Shown here: positions 17,191 to 26,509 of the stretch, in pieces
How the letters are laid out: every line of letters starts with the position of its first letter
How positions within the stretch are numbered: the first letter of the stretch is position 1
Assembly (NCBI RefSeq): GCF_001399975.1
Contig: NZ_LKBD01000008.1
Coordinates: forward strand, 1-64,000
DNA length: 64,000 nt
Source of the DNA: Pseudoalteromonas sp. P1-9
Lineage (GTDB): Bacteria; Pseudomonadota; Gammaproteobacteria; Enterobacterales; Alteromonadaceae
Direction: 5' to 3'
Translations under genes and position numbers: made by a program
Notes under the pieces: generated by a model
What the model saw: the letters and a program-made list of their open reading frames with translations, nothing else
What the model was told of the DNA's origin: nothing
Databases searched by the model: none

Positions 17191-18564
17191 TTACGCTTGA
17201 TCTTGTAGCGGCACAACGTTGTTTTGAGCGCGTATTTGCTCAAGCTCTAACTTAGCATCATCTACTTCACGTTCTAGGTCGCGCACACGTGCCATCGCTT
17301 TTTCGGCGCTGCGTGTTAGTCGTTCTACAGTGGTTGCAGAGTTTTGCTTAATAAATTCAAGTTGCTCTTGTAGCTTCTCGTTGTCATTCTCATAACGCCA
17401 TGCGTTTTGTTGCTCGCTAACAAGTTTTTCTTCAAGTAGTCTGATCTTAGAGAGGTTTTGATCAGAGTTCTGCGTTAAGCGCTGAATGGTAGCGGTTGAA
17501 TTGTTCTTAACGAAGTCCATTTGCTTAAGTAAGTTTTCTTTTTCACTTTCAAAGCTTGTCGCAATCTTCTGAGCCTCGGCCAGCTGCGTTTGCATTTCTT
17601 CGATTTGCTCTTTCGCACCTTTAACCGCTGTTTGCTGATCTTGGTTATGCTGTGATAGCTCAAGATTTTGTTTCTTCATCATCTCTATGCTTTGTTCAGC
17701 TTGTTTAAGCTGTGCTTGCATTGCTTCTTTTGCTTGGCGAAGATCTTCAACTTCCGAGTTATGCTGCTCTGCTTTCGCTGCGTGTGTATTTGCAGTTTGC
17801 TCTAACTGTGACAGCTGAGAAAGTGTAGAGTTTTTCTCTTGTAGCAATGCTTGGATTTTCGAGTCTTTTTCTTCAAGTGCTGCTTCAAGTGTTTGTACTT
17901 GGCTTGCAACATTCTCAGTAAGCTCACTTACTTTTGCTTCACCAGACTGTTTTAGCTCAGCAATGGTGCGTTCACTTGACTCTTTTAATTCTGCAACGGT
18001 TGCAGCGTTGTTGGCCTTTAATTGCTCAATAGTGTTTTCATTGGCAATTCGCATATCTTCAATTGTTTGATTTTTCGACTCAGTAAGGTCTTGAAGTTGC
18101 TTTTCGTGGTGTTCTTTTAGTGATGCAATTTCGACATCAGCATTGTCTTCGACTTCAGCGATTGTTTGCTTGAATTGGCTTGTCTCTTCTTCTAAACGCG
18201 CTTCAAGCATTTGCACTTTTTCGGTTAATTCACCGGTAATTTGTTCAGTTTTTTGTAGGCTCAGGATAGCGAACTTTTCGGCTTCAATAGCACGTTCAAG
18301 TTGAACTTCGAAATCACGATTAATAGCATTTGAGAAACGTTTAATCTCGCGGTGAAATGCAGCCATATACTCATCACTTAATGACCCTGTATCAGCTGTC
18401 GCTTGGCGTGTGTCTTGCGACTCACTGCGCCAACGTTGGTAGTGTGCAAGAATACTCGCAGTGCTGCCTTCACATTCTTGTAAAATGGCCTCAACCGACA
18501 CTGGCTTTCCATCAGAAACCAGTTGGTCGCACAATTCTTTTACTTTTGCGTAATTTGTTGTCAT
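17191..18564 (-). CDS. KfrA-like DNA-binding coiled-coil protein
   Basis: I start at the ATG giving MTTNYAKVKELCDQL, because AAGGA lies seven bases upstream; an in-frame start exists seven codons earlier. The 457-residue protein has an N-terminal domain of about 60 residues like the plasmid KfrA DNA-binding domain (KVKELCDQLVSDGKPVSVEAIL, with GSTASILAHYQRWR). About 370 residues of continuous coiled coil follow. Near the C-terminus a segment is duplicated: FVKNNSTATIQRLTQNSDQN and FIKQNSATTVERLTRSAEKA. KfrA proteins are plasmid regulators that form filaments and aid segregation. This copy sits in an ordinary chromosomal setting and is monocistronic. A nucleoid-associated role is inference. 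Confidence 0.8.
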   Translation of the reverse strand: MTTNYAKVKELCDQLVSDGKPVSVEAILQECEGSTASILAHYQRWRSESQDTRQATADTGSLSDEYMAAFHREIKRFSNAINRDFEVQLERAIEAEKFAILSLQKTEQITGELTEKVQMLEARLEEETSQFKQTIAEVEDNADVEIASLKEHHEKQLQDLTESKNQTIEDMRIANENTIEQLKANNAATVAELKESSERTIAELKQSGEAKVSELTENVASQVQTLEAALEEKDSKIQALLQEKNSTLSQLSQLEQTANTHAAKAEQHNSEVEDLRQAKEAMQAQLKQAEQSIEMMKKQNLELSQHNQDQQTAVKGAKEQIEEMQTQLAEAQKIATSFESEKENLLKQMDFVKNNSTATIQRLTQNSDQNLSKIRLLEEKLVSEQQNAWRYENDNEKLQEQLEFIKQNSATTVERLTRSAEKAMARVRDLEREVDDAKLELEQIRAQNNVVPLQDQA

Positions 18565-18601
18565 TTCTCTATCCTTGTAGAGCATACATAGTTTTGGGGA
18601 C

Positions 18602-19441
18602 TAATTTTTTGCCGTTAATGATAAAGTATTAATTTCAATTCAAGTCGATTAGACTTTCACTTCATCTAAATGAAAATAACGGCATGTTGTAACAATAGCA
18701 ATTTTGTCCAGAAAAGATCAACTCTAGTTAGCCTATTAAATTGCCAATTTAGAACTAGTTAGTGGTTTTATATAAGTATTAATTATTTTAAATCCTGTTT
18801 TATAACTTTTGGTTAATAATTAGGTACTAAAATAACAATTGTTTTCTTTTAACTAATTTAGTCGATTACGCGAAGTTTTAGCATTAAATTTAAGTAGATA
18901 TATGCATTAAATTGGTTTTACTAGGACTGTTGTTTGCTGTGCTATCATAAGAGAGTGGTAGTTATTACGAGAAATTATTTTGTTAGGCTTAACTTACTGT
19001 TTACATAAGGAATAAGGTTAACGAACGTAAACAAGCAGCAGCATACATACGCGCTTTAAGCTCAGCCAGATTAAATTAACATAAGCTTTTATACGATTAA
19101 TACATTAATTCGTGATTTAGCATGAGGCGTAGGCGAAGATTTGCATTAAGCAAGTTGCTTATGATGCTATTTAGAAAGTAATTTATGACTACAACTATAG
19201 TATCTTTTGGGGCTTAGAGCACACCTTAAACCATACCCCTTCGAATAATCTTGTTATGTTTTCTAACATCTTAAATATGCGTGGTTTAATAAAATGAGAT
19301 GCGATGTATTTACGCATTAACCGAGACATAGCTTGTTACGTATATTGTTGGAATATTTTTCGCGTCATACTTGAGTTATTCGTCACTTATTATAAGAATG
19401 TAATGGTATTTTACAGAATTAAACAGTGAATAAATTTAGTT
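18602..19441. other. Long (840-bp) AT-rich region without a gene
   Basis: No coding frame, tRNA or rho-independent terminator is recognised between the KfrA-like gene and soxR. The sequence is AT-rich with many stops in all frames. Segments around 18920-19060 and 19100-19200 are less AT-rich, and could hide a small RNA or a decayed gene, but I see no decisive structure. Confidence 0.4.
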
Positions 19442-19882
19442 ATGGCTGATGCGAACCTTTCGGTTGGAAATATTGCAAAACGCGCTGGAGTAAAAGTTTC
19501 GACGCTCCATTTTTACGAAGAAAAAGGATTAATTCGTAGTTGGCGTAATAGTGGCAACCAAAGGCGATATAAACCGGATGTGTTAAGACGCATCGCATTA
19601 ATTAAAGCGGGCCAGAAAATTGGTGTTAGTTTAAATGATATTAAAGCAATTTTGTCTCAATTACCTAATGAACGTACACCTACGGTTAGTGACTGGGAAC
19701 ACATAGCCACTGCGTGGCGTGATAAGTTAACCCAACAAATTTTATATATTGAAAAACTAAAAGACTCACTCACATCATGCATTGGTTGCGGCTGTTTATC
19801 GTTGGAAAGATGTCACTTATATAACCAAGATGATTGCTTAAAGGAGGAGGGCGAGGGCGCCGTTATTTTAGAGCGAAAATAG
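19442..19882 (+). CDS. soxR: Redox-sensitive transcriptional activator SoxR
   Basis: The 146-residue MerR-family protein has an N-terminal winged helix (SVGNIAKRAGVKVSTLHFYE), a dimerisation helix, and the SoxR [2Fe-2S] cluster motif C-I-G-C-G-C-L-S-L-E-R-C with cysteines 113, 116, 118 and 124. The cluster senses redox-cycling compounds or superoxide, and oxidised SoxR activates promoters with long spacers. Length agrees with the family. No soxS or divergent target gene is adjacent, and aspA converges on it. In non-enteric bacteria SoxR usually controls a few efflux or oxidoreductase genes directly, and none is next to it here. Confidence 0.95.
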   Translation: MADANLSVGNIAKRAGVKVSTLHFYEEKGLIRSWRNSGNQRRYKPDVLRRIALIKAGQKIGVSLNDIKAILSQLPNERTPTVSDWEHIATAWRDKLTQQILYIEKLKDSLTSCIGCGCLSLERCHLYNQDDCLKEEGEGAVILERK

Positions 19883-20075
19883 TGGTGTAGAAATAGGTTA
19901 GATTGGTTTTAACTTTCCGTGTTTGCAAATATTTTATTTTGATAGTTCGTCATTTTGCATGCGATAGATTCGAGCGAAATAATCGATAAACACAACAAAT
20001 AATGCATAGCCTTGCTTTGCAAATAAGGTGTATAGTTTTTGCTATACACTTAAATTGGTTAAAAGTATTTAAGCC

Positions 20076-21461
20076 CTATGCAGGTTCAGTCAATTTTTCT
20101 GGTTGCATAATGTCTGTTAGTTGAGATTCACTAAGGATCCCTTTTTCTAACATTAAATCTTTGATGTTCTTACCTGAACTTAATGCGGCTTTCGCGATGT
20201 CGGTTGCAGCGTCGTAACCAATAAATGGGTTTAATGCAGTAACAAGCGCAAGGCTGTTGTCCAGTAAATAAGTGCAACGCTCATGGTTTGCGCTAATGCC
20301 TGAAACGCAGTGCTGGTCAAACATGCTGCATGCGTTAGTCAGTAGCGCCATTTCTTCCATAATATTAAATGCGATTAATGGCTCCATTGCGTTTAATTGC
20401 AGTTGTCCTGCTTCAGCAGCCATACTGATTGCTGAGTCTAATCCAATTACTTGATAGGCTACTTGGCTTACGGCTTCTGGAATAACCGGATTAACCTTTC
20501 CCGGCATAATTGAACTACCAGGTTGTTTTGCTGGTAAATTTATTTCGCTTAGCCCTGCGCGCGGTCCCATACTTAATAGGCGTAAATCATTGGCGATTTT
20601 AGATAACTTGATTGCAAGACGCTTAAGTGCTGATGAGTAAATTACAAACGCGCCCATATCAGAGCTGGCCTCAATTAAATCTTCGGCCTTAACAAAGGGT
20701 AGTTCAGTTAAACATGCTAACTGCTTGATTGCTAAATCAGCATAGCCTTTTTTGGTATTTATCCCTGTTCCAACCGCGGTTCCACCTAAGTTGATTTCGT
20801 AGAAAAATGGACTTAATTGATTAAGTAACTTTATTTCTTCACGTAGCGTTGATGCGAACCCCGCAAATTCTTGACCTAATGTCATTGGAACCGCATCTTG
20901 CAATTGGGTTCTGGCTAACTTAAGAATATGTTTAAATTCTTGAGACTTTTCAGAAAAACGCTCAATCAAGCCTTCTAGGCTGGCTAACAGCTTTGGCTGT
21001 TGTAGCAAAATACTTAGGCGAATAGCGCTTGGGTAAACATCGTTGGTTGATTGCGACAAGTTTATATCGCTATTAGGGTGTATAAATTGATAAGCCCCTA
21101 GTGGATGTCCTAACTTTTGCAGTGCGATATTAGCGATTACTTCGTTGGCATTCATATTGGTTGATGTGCCAGCGCCGCCTTGGATCATGCCAACAGGAAA
21201 TTGATCATGATAGAGGCCATCAATTAGATTATTGCATGATGCAAAAATTGCATCAGCTTTTTCATCGTTAATTAGACCTAGTTGCTGGTTTGCGCGAACA
21301 CAGGCTGCTTTAACGTAGGCGAGTGATTTAATCATCGCAGGGTATTGCGAAAGTGTCTTGTCACTTAACGGAAAGTTATTTACTGCGCGCTGAGTTTGTA
21401 TGCCATAGAGTACATTGGTTTCAATTGTCATTGTACCGAGAAGATCAGATTCTATACGCAT
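20076..21461 (-). CDS. aspA: Aspartate ammonia-lyase
   Basis: I choose the ATG giving MRIESDLLGTMTIETNVLYG, which fits the family start; the frame is open 12 codons further to a TTG. The 461-residue protein belongs to the fumarase/aspartase superfamily. It shows GGAGTSTNMNANEVIAN, HPNSDINLSQSTNDVYPSA and the catalytic flexible loop GSSIMPGKVNPV at 315-326. It reversibly deaminates aspartate to fumarate and ammonia in the cytoplasm. The G-T-S-T-N-M-N-A-N-E form and the short N-terminus favour aspartase over class II fumarase. A HypT-like LysR gene lies upstream on the same strand, 160 bases away. Confidence 0.88.
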   Translation of the reverse strand: MRIESDLLGTMTIETNVLYGIQTQRAVNNFPLSDKTLSQYPAMIKSLAYVKAACVRANQQLGLINDEKADAIFASCNNLIDGLYHDQFPVGMIQGGAGTSTNMNANEVIANIALQKLGHPLGAYQFIHPNSDINLSQSTNDVYPSAIRLSILLQQPKLLASLEGLIERFSEKSQEFKHILKLARTQLQDAVPMTLGQEFAGFASTLREEIKLLNQLSPFFYEINLGGTAVGTGINTKKGYADLAIKQLACLTELPFVKAEDLIEASSDMGAFVIYSSALKRLAIKLSKIANDLRLLSMGPRAGLSEINLPAKQPGSSIMPGKVNPVIPEAVSQVAYQVIGLDSAISMAAEAGQLQLNAMEPLIAFNIMEEMALLTNACSMFDQHCVSGISANHERCTYLLDNSLALVTALNPFIGYDAATDIAKAALSSGKNIKDLMLEKGILSESQLTDIMQPEKLTEPA

Positions 21462-21621
21462 TGCTTTTTTGTCTTGTATTGGTGAGAGTCGGCGCAAGAT
21501 TACCGATAAGCTAGGTTAAAGACTAATGCTTTAAATAGGTTTTGGATATGCAAATTATGCATGGCACTGGAAGGCTTTCATATCACCTAGCGTTATAATG
21601 ATTACTTTAACTCATTCAACC

Positions 21622-22506
21622 TTAGTTCAAATCGTCGTTTTCTAGTGCCTGTGTTATGCCTTGCCAGTAAATAGATTTTGTATGATCGCTAGACGGAATT
21701 CGATATAAGCTAACGCTTAGGTTATTGATGGCATCAAACCCGGTGATAATGCTGAGCTTTTCTTCTTGAAGCTCTTTTTCAATCGCGAATTCAGGCAGCC
21801 ATGCCATACCTAGCCCTTGCATCACCATGGTTTTTAAACTGTCTGCCATTGATGAACTCGCCACTTTATCAAGTCTGCTTTTTGTTTGCTGGTCTAGTGC
21901 ATTATCAACGGTACGGCCGAGAAAAATTGAAGCTTGATAAGCAAGGTAGGGTACTTTAGTTGCCGTTTGCCACGTATTAACTTGGGAACTCAGTGCGACC
22001 GGCAATAGTTTTACTGCGCCAAGTTCAAAACGCTCATAACCTTCACTTAGTAATTCTTCATCATGAAATGCGAGTAAATAGTCACAGTTATTACTTTTGA
22101 GTAGTTTTGTACAGTCGTCTGCATCGGCGATTTGAAGCTCAGCGCTGACATTAGGTAACTGTCGCTTTAGAGTTTTTAATATTTTTGGAAATATCCCTAA
22201 CGCTAAGGTATGAGTTGCGGCGATTTTTAGCTCTTGGGCATAACTTGTTGCCCGTAGCTTTTCAGCCGAGTTGTTGAGTAAATGTAGTACTGATTGTGCA
22301 GTTGGCTGAAACGCAATACCTTCTTTTGTGAGACTAAGCGGGTTGGTGCGTCTATCAATGAGTTTACACCCCAAACTCTTTTCTAATGCTTGAATTCGAC
22401 GACTAAACGCCGGTTGGGTTACAAATCGTAATTGTGCAGCTAAACTAAAGTTTTTAGTTTCACTTAGAATAAGAAAGTCTTGTAACCATTTTGTTTCTAT
22501 GTTCAT
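21622..22506 (-). CDS. LysR-family regulator, HypT (YjiE)-like
   Basis: The 294-residue protein has an N-terminal LysR winged helix (NIETKWLQDFLILSETKNFS, then TQPAFSRRIQALEKSLG). Its effector domain follows the pattern of E. coli HypT closely: KIAATHTLALGIFP, DYLLAFHDEELL, YLAYQASIFLGRTVDNAL, GLGMAWLPEFAIEKEL. HypT is activated by methionine oxidation under hypochlorite stress. Resemblance over the whole length is clear to the eye, but whether this protein senses the same signal is not known. It precedes aspA in the same orientation, so aspA could be a target. Confidence 0.85.
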   Translation of the reverse strand: MNIETKWLQDFLILSETKNFSLAAQLRFVTQPAFSRRIQALEKSLGCKLIDRRTNPLSLTKEGIAFQPTAQSVLHLLNNSAEKLRATSYAQELKIAATHTLALGIFPKILKTLKRQLPNVSAELQIADADDCTKLLKSNNCDYLLAFHDEELLSEGYERFELGAVKLLPVALSSQVNTWQTATKVPYLAYQASIFLGRTVDNALDQQTKSRLDKVASSSMADSLKTMVMQGLGMAWLPEFAIEKELQEEKLSIITGFDAINNLSVSLYRIPSSDHTKSIYWQGITQALENDDLN

Positions 22507-22574
22507 TTAACGTATCAAACTAATTTAGAGTACAGTATTGAGCAATGCTCACATTGATTTAAAGGGATCATACT

Positions 22575-23159
22575 ATGCGCATAATAATGATGTTAGTTAT
22601 TTTACTCGCAAGCTTTACATTAAGCGCAGCGCAATGCCTAAGTGCCCCACCGAGCAAAGTTGGTTTAGCAGATTTACCTGCTAATAATAAATTAACGCGC
22701 AGTCAAGAAGCGAGCTTGAATCGTTTGTTTAAAGATTTAAGCGGTTCGTGGCTTGGAAAAAGTGATGGGTTTTATTGTATTGGTGAAGAGCTTGCTAATG
22801 CGCGTAAGGTCCCCAAATCGCATAGACTGGAAATGGTTTTTGCTAATGATGACTCTATGGTTTTAAGAGCGAAAACCAACGCCCAAGAGCGTGATGAATT
22901 TACACAACGCATCCAAAGTTTAACCTTATATGCAAATCAAGGTTACTTACGGTTTGACCAGAACAACGAGGCTGGCGATATTTGGATAGAGGCTCTGTCA
23001 TCTACTCATGTTAGTGTTTGGTCAGTTAGTCGAGCAGGAACTGTGTATCATCTTATTAATCGCGTATTAAAACGCAGCCCAAGTGCGTTTACATTAACTA
23101 TGACAACATATAGCAACAACCGTTTGACGAGCCATTATGTTGCACGTATGTCGAATTAG
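22575..23159 (+). CDS. Hypothetical secreted protein
   Basis: The 194-residue protein has a signal peptide (MRIIMMLVILLASFTLSAA) and then a compact domain. Residues 50-70 read SGSWLGKSDGFYCIGEELAN, with two cysteines overall (20 and 66) that could form a disulfide in the periplasm. No known family is recognised. The pattern of a G-x-W near the start of a small beta domain recalls lipocalin-like folds, but that is only an impression. A clear AAAGGGA ribosome site precedes the ATG. It is divergent from the LysR gene with 68 bases between. Confidence 0.7.
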   Translation: MRIIMMLVILLASFTLSAAQCLSAPPSKVGLADLPANNKLTRSQEASLNRLFKDLSGSWLGKSDGFYCIGEELANARKVPKSHRLEMVFANDDSMVLRAKTNAQERDEFTQRIQSLTLYANQGYLRFDQNNEAGDIWIEALSSTHVSVWSVSRAGTVYHLINRVLKRSPSAFTLTMTTYSNNRLTSHYVARMSN

Positions 23160-23194
23160 GTTGATGTTTAGAAGCAAAGCCAATTGAGTCGCGT

Positions 23195-23479
23195 TTAATT
23201 TACCGTTATCTTGGGCTTTGTTTTTGGGTAAATAATATTGCCTTTTTTATCAAGCTGATACCATGCCACAGGACCATTTTCTTGGTTAGGGTATCTTTGT
23301 GTACAAATTAACCTTGTGTCGTTAACCTCAATTACCGCACCTAAGGTATATTTTTTATCGTCATACCAACAGATTAAATGATTTACCTCAGCTTCTAGCC
23401 AAATATGCTTTTTTGGTGTTTGCGCTATCGCTAACGAAGAGACAATCAATATTGGAAGTACTAAAGCCAACACTCTCAT
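23195..23479 (-). CDS. DUF1496 small exported protein (YnjH-like)
   Basis: The 94-residue protein has a signal peptide (VLALVLPILIVSSLAIAQ). Its mature part has the DUF1496 pattern: H-L-I-C-W-Y-D-D-K-K-Y-T-L-G-A-V-I, then LICTQRYPNQENGPVAWYQL, with two cysteines likely to pair. E. coli YnjH has the same layout, and the function is unknown. A strong ribosome site (AAGGAAAC) precedes the ATG. Convergent with the gene at 22575. Confidence 0.8.
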   Translation of the reverse strand: MRVLALVLPILIVSSLAIAQTPKKHIWLEAEVNHLICWYDDKKYTLGAVIEVNDTRLICTQRYPNQENGPVAWYQLDKKGNIIYPKTKPKITVN

Positions 23480-23559
23480 TGTTGTTTCCTTATATTTGTG
23501 AATTTATTCATTCACTTCTAACCTTAAAGAGTTGCTAAGAGCAGAGTAGCGTAAATCCC

Positions 23560-24426
23560 ATGTTATGTCGTTTTTTTGCTATATTTTTATTATTTCTAAG
23601 TATACCTCTGCACAGTAAAGTGATAGATATCACGGTTGAAACCGATATTTATTTCTATGCTAAGGACATTATTGGCAAAACGCCAATCTTAGATATAACA
23701 GATTATTCGGGTAAAAATGCCCAGCGCGATGTCGTTGAATTTATTCTTATACAACAAGCGCTGCTATTAGGCGGTGCTGATATTCAATTTAACTTTATTT
23801 ATGGCAATTACGATGCGCGTAATTTTAAGTTGCTAAACGAAGGCCTGTTACTGCTATCGTTTGATTCACTTTGGTTGAGTGCGACTGAGCGGTATAAGGA
23901 TAATTTATATATTAGTGAGCCGCTCATTCGTAAAGGTGAGTACTATGCGGGTGTGTTTACATCTGAACAAAACGTTGCAAACTATAATGCAAAGACCTTA
24001 TCGCTTTCGGACATGACAATTGTCTCAAGTAAAGATTGGCATGTTGATTGGGTCACCTTACAAAGTTTAAAACCTAAAAAGCTTGTGCATGAATCTGATT
24101 GGATCGTAATGGCTAAAATGGTTAGCCGAGGCTGGATTGATGGCATGTTAGCGCCGTTTAAAAAGCAGCATAACTTTTCTTACATTGGTCCCGACTATAA
24201 AATTTTTGCTATTCCCAATGTAAAAGTTGCGCTTAATGATAGTCGCCACTTTGTCGTTTCTAAAAAACATCCTTTAGGAAAACAAACGTTTGAAGCGTTA
24301 CAGCGCGGGCTAAAAATACTGCGAGACCGTGGCCTTATTGAAAAAGCCTACCGAGAGGCAGGCTTTTTAAATGACGATGTAAAAGACTGGCGTACCATTA
24401 AAGTAGCTGAGCCTTTATTCGATTAG
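23560..24426 (+). CDS. Periplasmic solute-binding-like protein
   Basis: The 288-residue protein has a signal peptide (MLCRFFAIFLLFLSIPLHSK) and then resembles the bacterial family 3 solute-binding fold used by amino-acid transporters and sensor domains. A mid-protein ISEPLIRKGEYYAGVFT and a C-terminal SKKHPLGKQTFEALQRGLKI... with LIEKAYREAGF fit the last helix pair of that fold. No permease or ATPase gene is adjacent, so it is an orphan binding protein, as is common in Pseudoalteromonas-like genomes. The ligand is unknown. Its stop is six bases from that of maiA on the other strand. Confidence 0.65.
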   Translation: MLCRFFAIFLLFLSIPLHSKVIDITVETDIYFYAKDIIGKTPILDITDYSGKNAQRDVVEFILIQQALLLGGADIQFNFIYGNYDARNFKLLNEGLLLLSFDSLWLSATERYKDNLYISEPLIRKGEYYAGVFTSEQNVANYNAKTLSLSDMTIVSSKDWHVDWVTLQSLKPKKLVHESDWIVMAKMVSRGWIDGMLAPFKKQHNFSYIGPDYKIFAIPNVKVALNDSRHFVVSKKHPLGKQTFEALQRGLKILRDRGLIEKAYREAGFLNDDVKDWRTIKVAEPLFD

Positions 24427-24432
24427 TGTAAC

Positions 24433-25059
24433 TTAGTTTGCATCAAGCTGGTTTTCAGGTGCGGCATCAATAAATGCTTGTATGCTGTTACAACGTTGAT
24501 AAATTGCATTAATTTTTGGGAATTGCGCCATATCAAGGCCAAATCGTAATGCATTAAATACTTGCGGCACTAAACATACATCGGCAAGGCTCGGTGTATC
24601 GCTACAACAAAAATCCGTCGCGCCAATTTGATTTTCTAGTTTTTCAAAGCCAATTTGGATCCAATGTAAATACCAAGCAGTTTTTTGTTCTTCGGTTACA
24701 CAAAGTTCACCGGTTAAATACTTTAATACGCGCAAATTATCAATTGGGTGAATGTCACAAGCAATTGCATAGGCAAAACTACGTACTTGTGCTTTTTGCC
24801 ACGGATCATTCGGTAACAGTGGCGTTTCTGGATGAATCTCATCAAGGTATTCTAAAATCGCAAGCGATTGACCTAACTTACCTTTTTCGGTTTCGAGCGC
24901 AGGAAGTAAACCTTGTGGATTGACGTTTAGGTAATCGTCACTTTGTTGTTCACTTTTTAGAAGATTTACCGGCACCATTTCGTGGTCTAAGGCTTTTAAA
25001 TTAAGCGCAATACGAACACGGTAAGCAGCAGATGAGCGAAAATAAGTATAAAGTTTCAT
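24433..25059 (-). CDS. maiA: Maleylacetoacetate isomerase
   Basis: I start at the ATG giving MKLYTYFRSSAAYRVRIALN, since AAAGGA lies ten bases upstream; the frame is open nine codons further. The 208-residue zeta-class glutathione transferase shows the signature S-S-A-A-Y-R-V-R at residues 9-16, NPQGLLPALE and a C-terminal helical domain with SLADVCLVPQVFNALRFG. It isomerises maleylacetoacetate to fumarylacetoacetate in tyrosine degradation, using glutathione. It follows hmgA on the same strand, separated by a terminator-like hairpin. No fumarylacetoacetase gene is adjacent. Confidence 0.93.
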   Translation of the reverse strand: MKLYTYFRSSAAYRVRIALNLKALDHEMVPVNLLKSEQQSDDYLNVNPQGLLPALETEKGKLGQSLAILEYLDEIHPETPLLPNDPWQKAQVRSFAYAIACDIHPIDNLRVLKYLTGELCVTEEQKTAWYLHWIQIGFEKLENQIGATDFCCSDTPSLADVCLVPQVFNALRFGLDMAQFPKINAIYQRCNSIQAFIDAAPENQLDAN

Positions 25060-25084
25060 AAAATTAAGTCCTTTAAGCACGAAC

Positions 25085-25111
25085 AAAAAAGAACGGTTTT
25101 CCGTTCTTTTT
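25085..25111 (-). terminator. Terminator-like hairpin between hmgA and maiA
   Basis: The stem AAAAGAACGG/CCGTTCTTTT has a four-base loop and T-rich ends. It lies 47 bases beyond the hmgA stop and 26 bases before the maiA start, so it could reduce readthrough into maiA. Confidence 0.8.
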
Positions 25112-25158
25112 ATACTAACTTTGTTAAGTATGTGGTCAGCAATTTAAGTGAAAAGATA

Positions 25159-26454
25159 TTACTGACTAAAATATTTCTTAATACCTTTCCAGCAATCTAG
25201 GTAATTCTGCTGACGCTCTTTACCTTCAAGTGCATACTTGGTTGGTGAAATAACGTAACGCGATTCAAACATAAATGCGAGCGTGTTTTCATAACGCTGT
25301 GGCTCAAGCTCCGCATTTGAGGCTTTTTCAAATACGTCTGCTTCAGGTCCATGTGGCGACATGCAGTTATGTAAGCTCATCCCACCTGGTACAAACCCAT
25401 GCTCTTTTGCATCGTATACACCTTCAATTAAGCCCATAAACTCACTCATAATATTACGGTGATAATAAGGTGGTCTGAAGGTGTTTTCTGCAACCATCCA
25501 ACGAGGTGGGAAGATCACAAAATCAACATTTGCAACGCCGTCAGTGCCTGACGGCGAGGTTAATACGGTAAAAATTGATGGATCTGGGTGATCAAAACTT
25601 ACCGTGTTCATTACGTTAAAACGCGAAAGCTCGTACTTGTAAGGCGCACTATTACCTGTCCAAGCAACAACATCAAGTGGCGAGTGACCGATATCGCAGC
25701 GGAACAAGTTGCCATTAAACTTAGCTACAAGTTCAAAATCGCCTTCAATATCTTCAAATGCGGCAACAGGGTATTGGAAATCACGCTCATTGGTATAACC
25801 ATTTGCGCCTACTGGACCACGCTCAGGCAGAATATAAGGGTGACCGTAATTCTCACAAATATAACCACGCGCAGTAGCTTCAATTAGTTCAACCGAAAAC
25901 TTAATACCACGTGGAATAACTGCAATTTCTCCAGGTTTGATTGCAAGTTTACCGCATTCCGTATGAAGTACCATAGCGCCTTGTTGTGGCACAAAGAGTA
26001 ATTCACCATCGGCATTATAAAAGTAGCGACCATCCATTGAGCTATTTGCTACGTAGACATGAATACCAATACCTGTTTGACCATTGGCACTGCCATTTGC
26101 AGCCATGGTGATTAAGCCGTCGACAAAGTCAGTTTTTTCAGTTGGAATATCAATCGGGTTCCAGCGAAGCATAGTCGGAGGTGTTGGCACCTCGGTGATT
26201 GGTGCAGTGCGCAGTAAACCGTTATCAAGCGGTGAATAATCACCTTGTACAACAGAAGGACGAATGCGATAAAACCAGTTACGACGATTATCTGCACGCG
26301 GTGCTGTAAACGCAGTGGTGTTATATTGTTCCGCGTATAAATCGTACTTTACTTTTTGCGGTGAAAACTGGCCGATAGGCAATGCACCTTCAAGTGCTTC
26401 TGTTTCAAACTCGTTACCAAAGCCGGTTAAATAGTCATATTCTGGAAAACTCAT
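25159..26454 (-). CDS. hmgA: Homogentisate 1,2-dioxygenase
   Basis: I start at the ATG giving [20 protein letters not shown], with GGGAG six bases upstream; an ATG four codons earlier is possible. The 431-residue cupin enzyme opens the ring of homogentisate to maleylacetoacetate with Fe(II). It carries the conserved [50 protein letters not shown] and [19 protein letters not shown] segments; the histidines and glutamate in the last two bind iron. It is followed by maiA. A divergent MarR gene and a palindrome inside its promoter suggest repression. Confidence 0.96.
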   Translation of the reverse strand: MSFPEYDYLTGFGNEFETEALEGALPIGQFSPQKVKYDLYAEQYNTTAFTAPRADNRRNWFYRIRPSVVQGDYSPLDNGLLRTAPITEVPTPPTMLRWNPIDIPTEKTDFVDGLITMAANGSANGQTGIGIHVYVANSSMDGRYFYNADGELLFVPQQGAMVLHTECGKLAIKPGEIAVIPRGIKFSVELIEATARGYICENYGHPYILPERGPVGANGYTNERDFQYPVAAFEDIEGDFELVAKFNGNLFRCDIGHSPLDVVAWTGNSAPYKYELSRFNVMNTVSFDHPDPSIFTVLTSPSGTDGVANVDFVIFPPRWMVAENTFRPPYYHRNIMSEFMGLIEGVYDAKEHGFVPGGMSLHNCMSPHGPEADVFEKASNAELEPQRYENTLAFMFESRYVISPTKYALEGKERQQNYLDCWKGIKKYFSQ

Positions 26455-26480
26455 AGTCACTCCCATTGTGATTTTTAACC

Positions 26481-26509
26481 AATATAGTCTCACGTGAGAC
26501 TAAATGCAA
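26481..26509 (-). promoter_or_regulatory. Predicted hmgA promoter with palindromic operator
   Basis: On the minus strand, TTGCAT and TATATT are separated by exactly 17 bases. The perfect 18-bp palindrome TAGTCTCACGTGAGACTA (26485-26502) fills nearly all of that spacer and overlaps the -10 box. This is the layout of a repressor-controlled promoter. The nearby divergent MarR-family gene is the natural candidate for the DNA-binding protein, which is inference. Confidence 0.7.

Noticed and set aside
19020..19120. Possible Csr/Rsm-type regulatory RNA before soxR
   Set aside because: Only two AAGG/GGA words are visible, without the many hairpin-displayed GGA motifs of that class.
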